Of a stretch of 7,094 bases of DNA, positions 5,094 to 7,094 are shown piece after piece. The stretch comes from Planctomycetia bacterium (GTDB lineage: Bacteria > Planctomycetota > Planctomycetia > Gemmatales > Gemmataceae), in assembly GCA_022616395.1 (NCBI GenBank), contig JAKEEV010001123.1, positions 1 through 7,094 of the forward strand. The letters are read 5' to 3'. Position 1 is the stretch's first letter, and each line of letters starts with the position of its first letter. Position numbers and translations under genes: made by a program. Below the pieces are notes generated by a model. It worked only from the letters and a program-made list of their open reading frames with translations, was not told where the DNA came from and did no database searches.

Positions 5094-5213
5094 AGTGGGG
5101 TGAGTGAGTCGGGAATCGGCGCTCACGGACCGCTTGCACACCTCGCTGGCAGCGGTTACCGTAGATTTACCCGCCGGTTACTCATCGCGTACCGTCCCGC
5201 CGAGGTTTCCATC

Positions 5214-6119
5214 ATGAAAACCCGCGCCCTCTTCGCCCTGTTGTTTCTGTTCACCGCGGTCGCGCTGGCCCAGGAGAAGAAGGAGTCGCCGAAGACCGAC
5301 GACCCGATCGCGGCCCAGTTGCTCAAGGACAAGGAAGCCCACATCGCTGCTCTGGAAAAAGCGAAAGGAGTCGTGCTCAAGGCGTTCGACAAGCAGTACG
5401 AACTCGTGAAGAACAACAAGGCACTGAAGATCGACGTGCAACTCGCTCAGTTAGAGAAAATCGAAGAGGAGAAAAAAGCCTTTCAAGAGAACGGAGTACC
5501 GCCCACGTTGCCAGCACTGAAGGTCGCGCTGAGCGAATACCGCACAGCGCTGAAAAAAGCCGAAGGCCAGTGCAAGCTGGCGTTCGAGAAAGCAGCGAAG
5601 GCGTATCGAAACAAGGACGATATCAAAGCGGCCAGCGCAACGCTCGACGAGATGAAAGAGTTCCTCGCGGCATCGGGGACGGCCGCCCTCCCGGTCGTCA
5701 TCATGTGCGGGCACGCGAACAAGGTGCTCGGGCTAAGCGGCGGAAACACCGACGATGGCACCAGGGTCGTCACTGCGGACTACGTCAAGGGAGACCAGAC
5801 TCAACTCTGGAAGGTGGTGCCGGCCGGCGATGGATGGATCTACATCGAGAACATCAAAAGCGGAATGGTCTTGACCGCTAACGGGAAGAACAACGGAACC
5901 GAGGTCATCATCTCGAAGAAGGACACGCCCGTGTCCGAGAACCAGTTGTGGAAGTTGACCCCGGTGCCGAACGTGAAGGACGCGATCAAGGTGGTCCCCA
6001 AGCCGAACGGCAAACCGCTCGGAGTCTTTGGCAAGTCCAGAAACTCCGGAGCACCCCTCGTCCTGTGGACCGACGAGAACGAATATCATCGGTATTTCGG
6101 GTTCCTCCCCCCCAAGTGA
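5214..6119 (+). CDS. Exported coiled-coil protein with C-terminal ricin-type beta-trefoil
   Basis: 301 residues from the ATG at 5214, which follows GAGGT by seven nt. An in-frame 38-codon extension would precede the signal peptide and is rejected. Residues 1-19 (KTRALFALLFLFTAVALA core) form a signal peptide ending ALA before QEKKE. Residues about 31-155 are strongly charged and rich in Ala, Lys, Glu and Leu with no strand-like segments, and probably form long helices or a coiled coil. From about 160 the sequence changes to a beta-trefoil lectin-like domain with QLW motifs at 197-199 and 244-246, each with the preceding G.D/N repeat pattern. A third repeat (LWTDENEYHRYFGF, 284-297) has lost the QxW. 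Such domains commonly bind sugars, but binding residues cannot be assigned here. It is likely a periplasmic or surface carbohydrate-binding protein. The gene lies 7 nt before the next gene, with which it is probably co-transcribed. Confidence 0.88.
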   Translation: MKTRALFALLFLFTAVALAQEKKESPKTDDPIAAQLLKDKEAHIAALEKAKGVVLKAFDKQYELVKNNKALKIDVQLAQLEKIEEEKKAFQENGVPPTLPALKVALSEYRTALKKAEGQCKLAFEKAAKAYRNKDDIKAASATLDEMKEFLAASGTAALPVVIMCGHANKVLGLSGGNTDDGTRVVTADYVKGDQTQLWKVVPAGDGWIYIENIKSGMVLTANGKNNGTEVIISKKDTPVSENQLWKLTPVPNVKDAIKVVPKPNGKPLGVFGKSRNSGAPLVLWTDENEYHRYFGFLPPK

Positions 6120-6126
6120 GAGACGC

Positions 6127-7094
6127 ATGATTCACTCATTGCTGATCGCTTCACTCGCCGCGGGCGTCCATGCGGACCCACCCGCGGCGAATTCATTACC
6201 GCAAGTCGTCAAGGCCGAACCGGATGAGAAGCTCAATGCCAAGTTTCGCCAGACGGATGGCTGGGTCGGCGCGGACGGCGCGTTCTCGGTTCCGATTTCA
6301 GATACGCGAACGCTCTGGCTCTTCAGCGATACGTGGGTGGGCACTGTGCGTGATGGCAAGCGCAAGGACGTGAAACTGGTGAACAACTCCATCGGCGTTC
6401 AGGATGGGAAGGGAGCTGACATGAAGCTTACCTTTGCCATTCAGAAGGACGCGAACGGCAAGCACAAGGCGATCTTCATACCGCCCGACGGCAAGGGCTG
6501 GTTCTGGCTCTTCGGTGGCTACCACGAGAACAAGAAACTCCACATCTTCCTTCCGCGCCTGGAGAAGACCGATGCTGGCGGCGCGTTCGGCTTCAAAGCA
6601 ATCGATATGTGGCTCGGTACGGTCTCGAACCCAGATCACGAGCCGACGAAGTGGAAGATCGACTACGCGAAAGTCCCCCACGCGAACTTCACCGACAAGC
6701 GGAAGTTCTCGTTCGGCACCGCGGTGCTTCGAGTGGGCGATCACGCTTACATCTACGGCCATCAAGAGACGCCCAGGAGGTTCTTTCCCGCGCGCAAGCT
6801 GATCGTGGCTCGCGTTGGGGCCGACAAACTGACGGACTTCGACGATTGGCGTTTCTACAGCCAGGGTGAATCGAAAACTGATGGCGAATGGAAGGCCGAT
6901 GCGAAGGACGCGACCGGCCTCGCTGACGACCTGGGCGCTGAGTTCTCCGTGAGCTACTTACCGGGGTTGAAGAAGTACGCGCTGGTTTACACGGAGAATG
7001 GTCTCTCGGATCGCATCGTGGGGCGATTCGCATCGTCGCCAGAAGGCCCATGGTCCGACCCCGTGTTGCTTTACACCTGCCCGGAGATGAAGAA
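6127..7094 (+). CDS. Exported DUF4185-like beta-propeller protein, cut by the right edge
   Basis: The frame is open from the ATG to the window end: 322 complete codons and no stop, so the C-terminus is missing. It starts 7 nt after the ricin-domain gene stop; the ribosome binding site is weak (GAGAG overlapping that stop), which suggests translational coupling. Residues 1-16 form a short signal peptide (IHSLLIASLAAGVHA, cleavage before DPP). The region TDGWVGADGAFSVPI (43-57) followed by RTLWLFSDTWVG (61-72) is the hallmark opening of DUF4185/DUF5005-type proteins, predicted five-bladed beta-propellers related to GH43/GH32-like folds. Further blade-like segments are GKGWFWLFGGY (122-132), a FGTAVL segment with HAYIYGHQE, and EFSVSYLPGLKKYALVYTEN. 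Asp at 50 and 68 would match acidic sites used by propeller hydrolases, but no catalytic role can be assigned. The family match is from pattern memory and could be a related DUF. It probably acts on or binds polysaccharide in the envelope or outside. Confidence 0.85.
   Translation, partial: MIHSLLIASLAAGVHADPPAANSLPQVVKAEPDEKLNAKFRQTDGWVGADGAFSVPISDTRTLWLFSDTWVGTVRDGKRKDVKLVNNSIGVQDGKGADMKLTFAIQKDANGKHKAIFIPPDGKGWFWLFGGYHENKKLHIFLPRLEKTDAGGAFGFKAIDMWLGTVSNPDHEPTKWKIDYAKVPHANFTDKRKFSFGTAVLRVGDHAYIYGHQETPRRFFPARKLIVARVGADKLTDFDDWRFYSQGESKTDGEWKADAKDATGLADDLGAEFSVSYLPGLKKYALVYTENGLSDRIVGRFASSPEGPWSDPVLLYTCPEMK

Noticed and set aside
4305..5141. 278-codon minus-strand open frame
   Set aside because: Antisense of the methyltransferase gene, which has clear SAM motifs. 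The antisense protein is a Leu/His/Arg-rich artefact.
5134..5162. TTGCAC-17-TACCGT as a promoter before the ricin-domain gene
   Set aside because: The -10 match is poor. The sequence is not distinct from background, and read-through from the methyltransferase gene is equally likely.

Overview
The window is moderately GC-rich bacterial DNA. Two blocks of genes diverge from a spacer at about 4037-4328. Secreted proteins with ricin-like and DUF4185-like domains, a periplasmic-type methyltransferase, GACAGA-type purine tracts and large intergenic palindromes next to an HK97-type capsid cassette together suggest a planctomycete, probably from the Gemmata group. That assignment is inference from style and recollection, not from a search.

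Left block (minus strand, 4036 down to 1). Transcription order is an 89-aa protein of unknown function, an HK97-type portal protein, an HK97-type prohead protease (catalytic His/Ser/Glu visible), an HK97-fold major capsid protein, and a strongly coding-like open frame that runs off the left edge. This is the conserved portal-protease-capsid core of a tailed-phage head. No terminase lies upstream, because the block begins at the small protein next to a divergent spacer. The junctions are not tightly packed as is usual for phage. The first two each hold a large perfect palindrome (33-bp and 29-bp arms), and in each the stop codon of the upstream gene lies inside one arm. The third holds a 263-nt spacer with a purine/pyrimidine-biased repeat tract and small hairpins. 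All complete frames are intact and each has a good ribosome binding site. This fits an old, domesticated or slowly decaying capsid cassette colonised by host-type repeats, or a defective prophage or GTA-like element.

Spacer (4037-4328). It holds two separate perfect 12-bp inverted repeats and an AT-rich promoter-like stretch.

Right block (plus strand, 4329 to 7094). Three genes encode exported proteins: a class I SAM-dependent methyltransferase with a signal peptide, a protein with a charged helical N-terminal half and a C-terminal ricin-type beta-trefoil, and a DUF4185-like beta-propeller protein cut by the right edge. The last two are 7 nt apart and almost certainly co-transcribed. They look like ordinary host cell-envelope or carbohydrate-related genes with no functional link to the capsid block.

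The most notable signal is the repeat family embedded at the gene ends of the capsid cassette. Two unrelated proteins (portal and the 89-aa protein) both carry the repeat-encoded residues GERPA at or near the C-terminus. The resulting stem-loops sit between a stop codon and the next gene's ribosome binding site.
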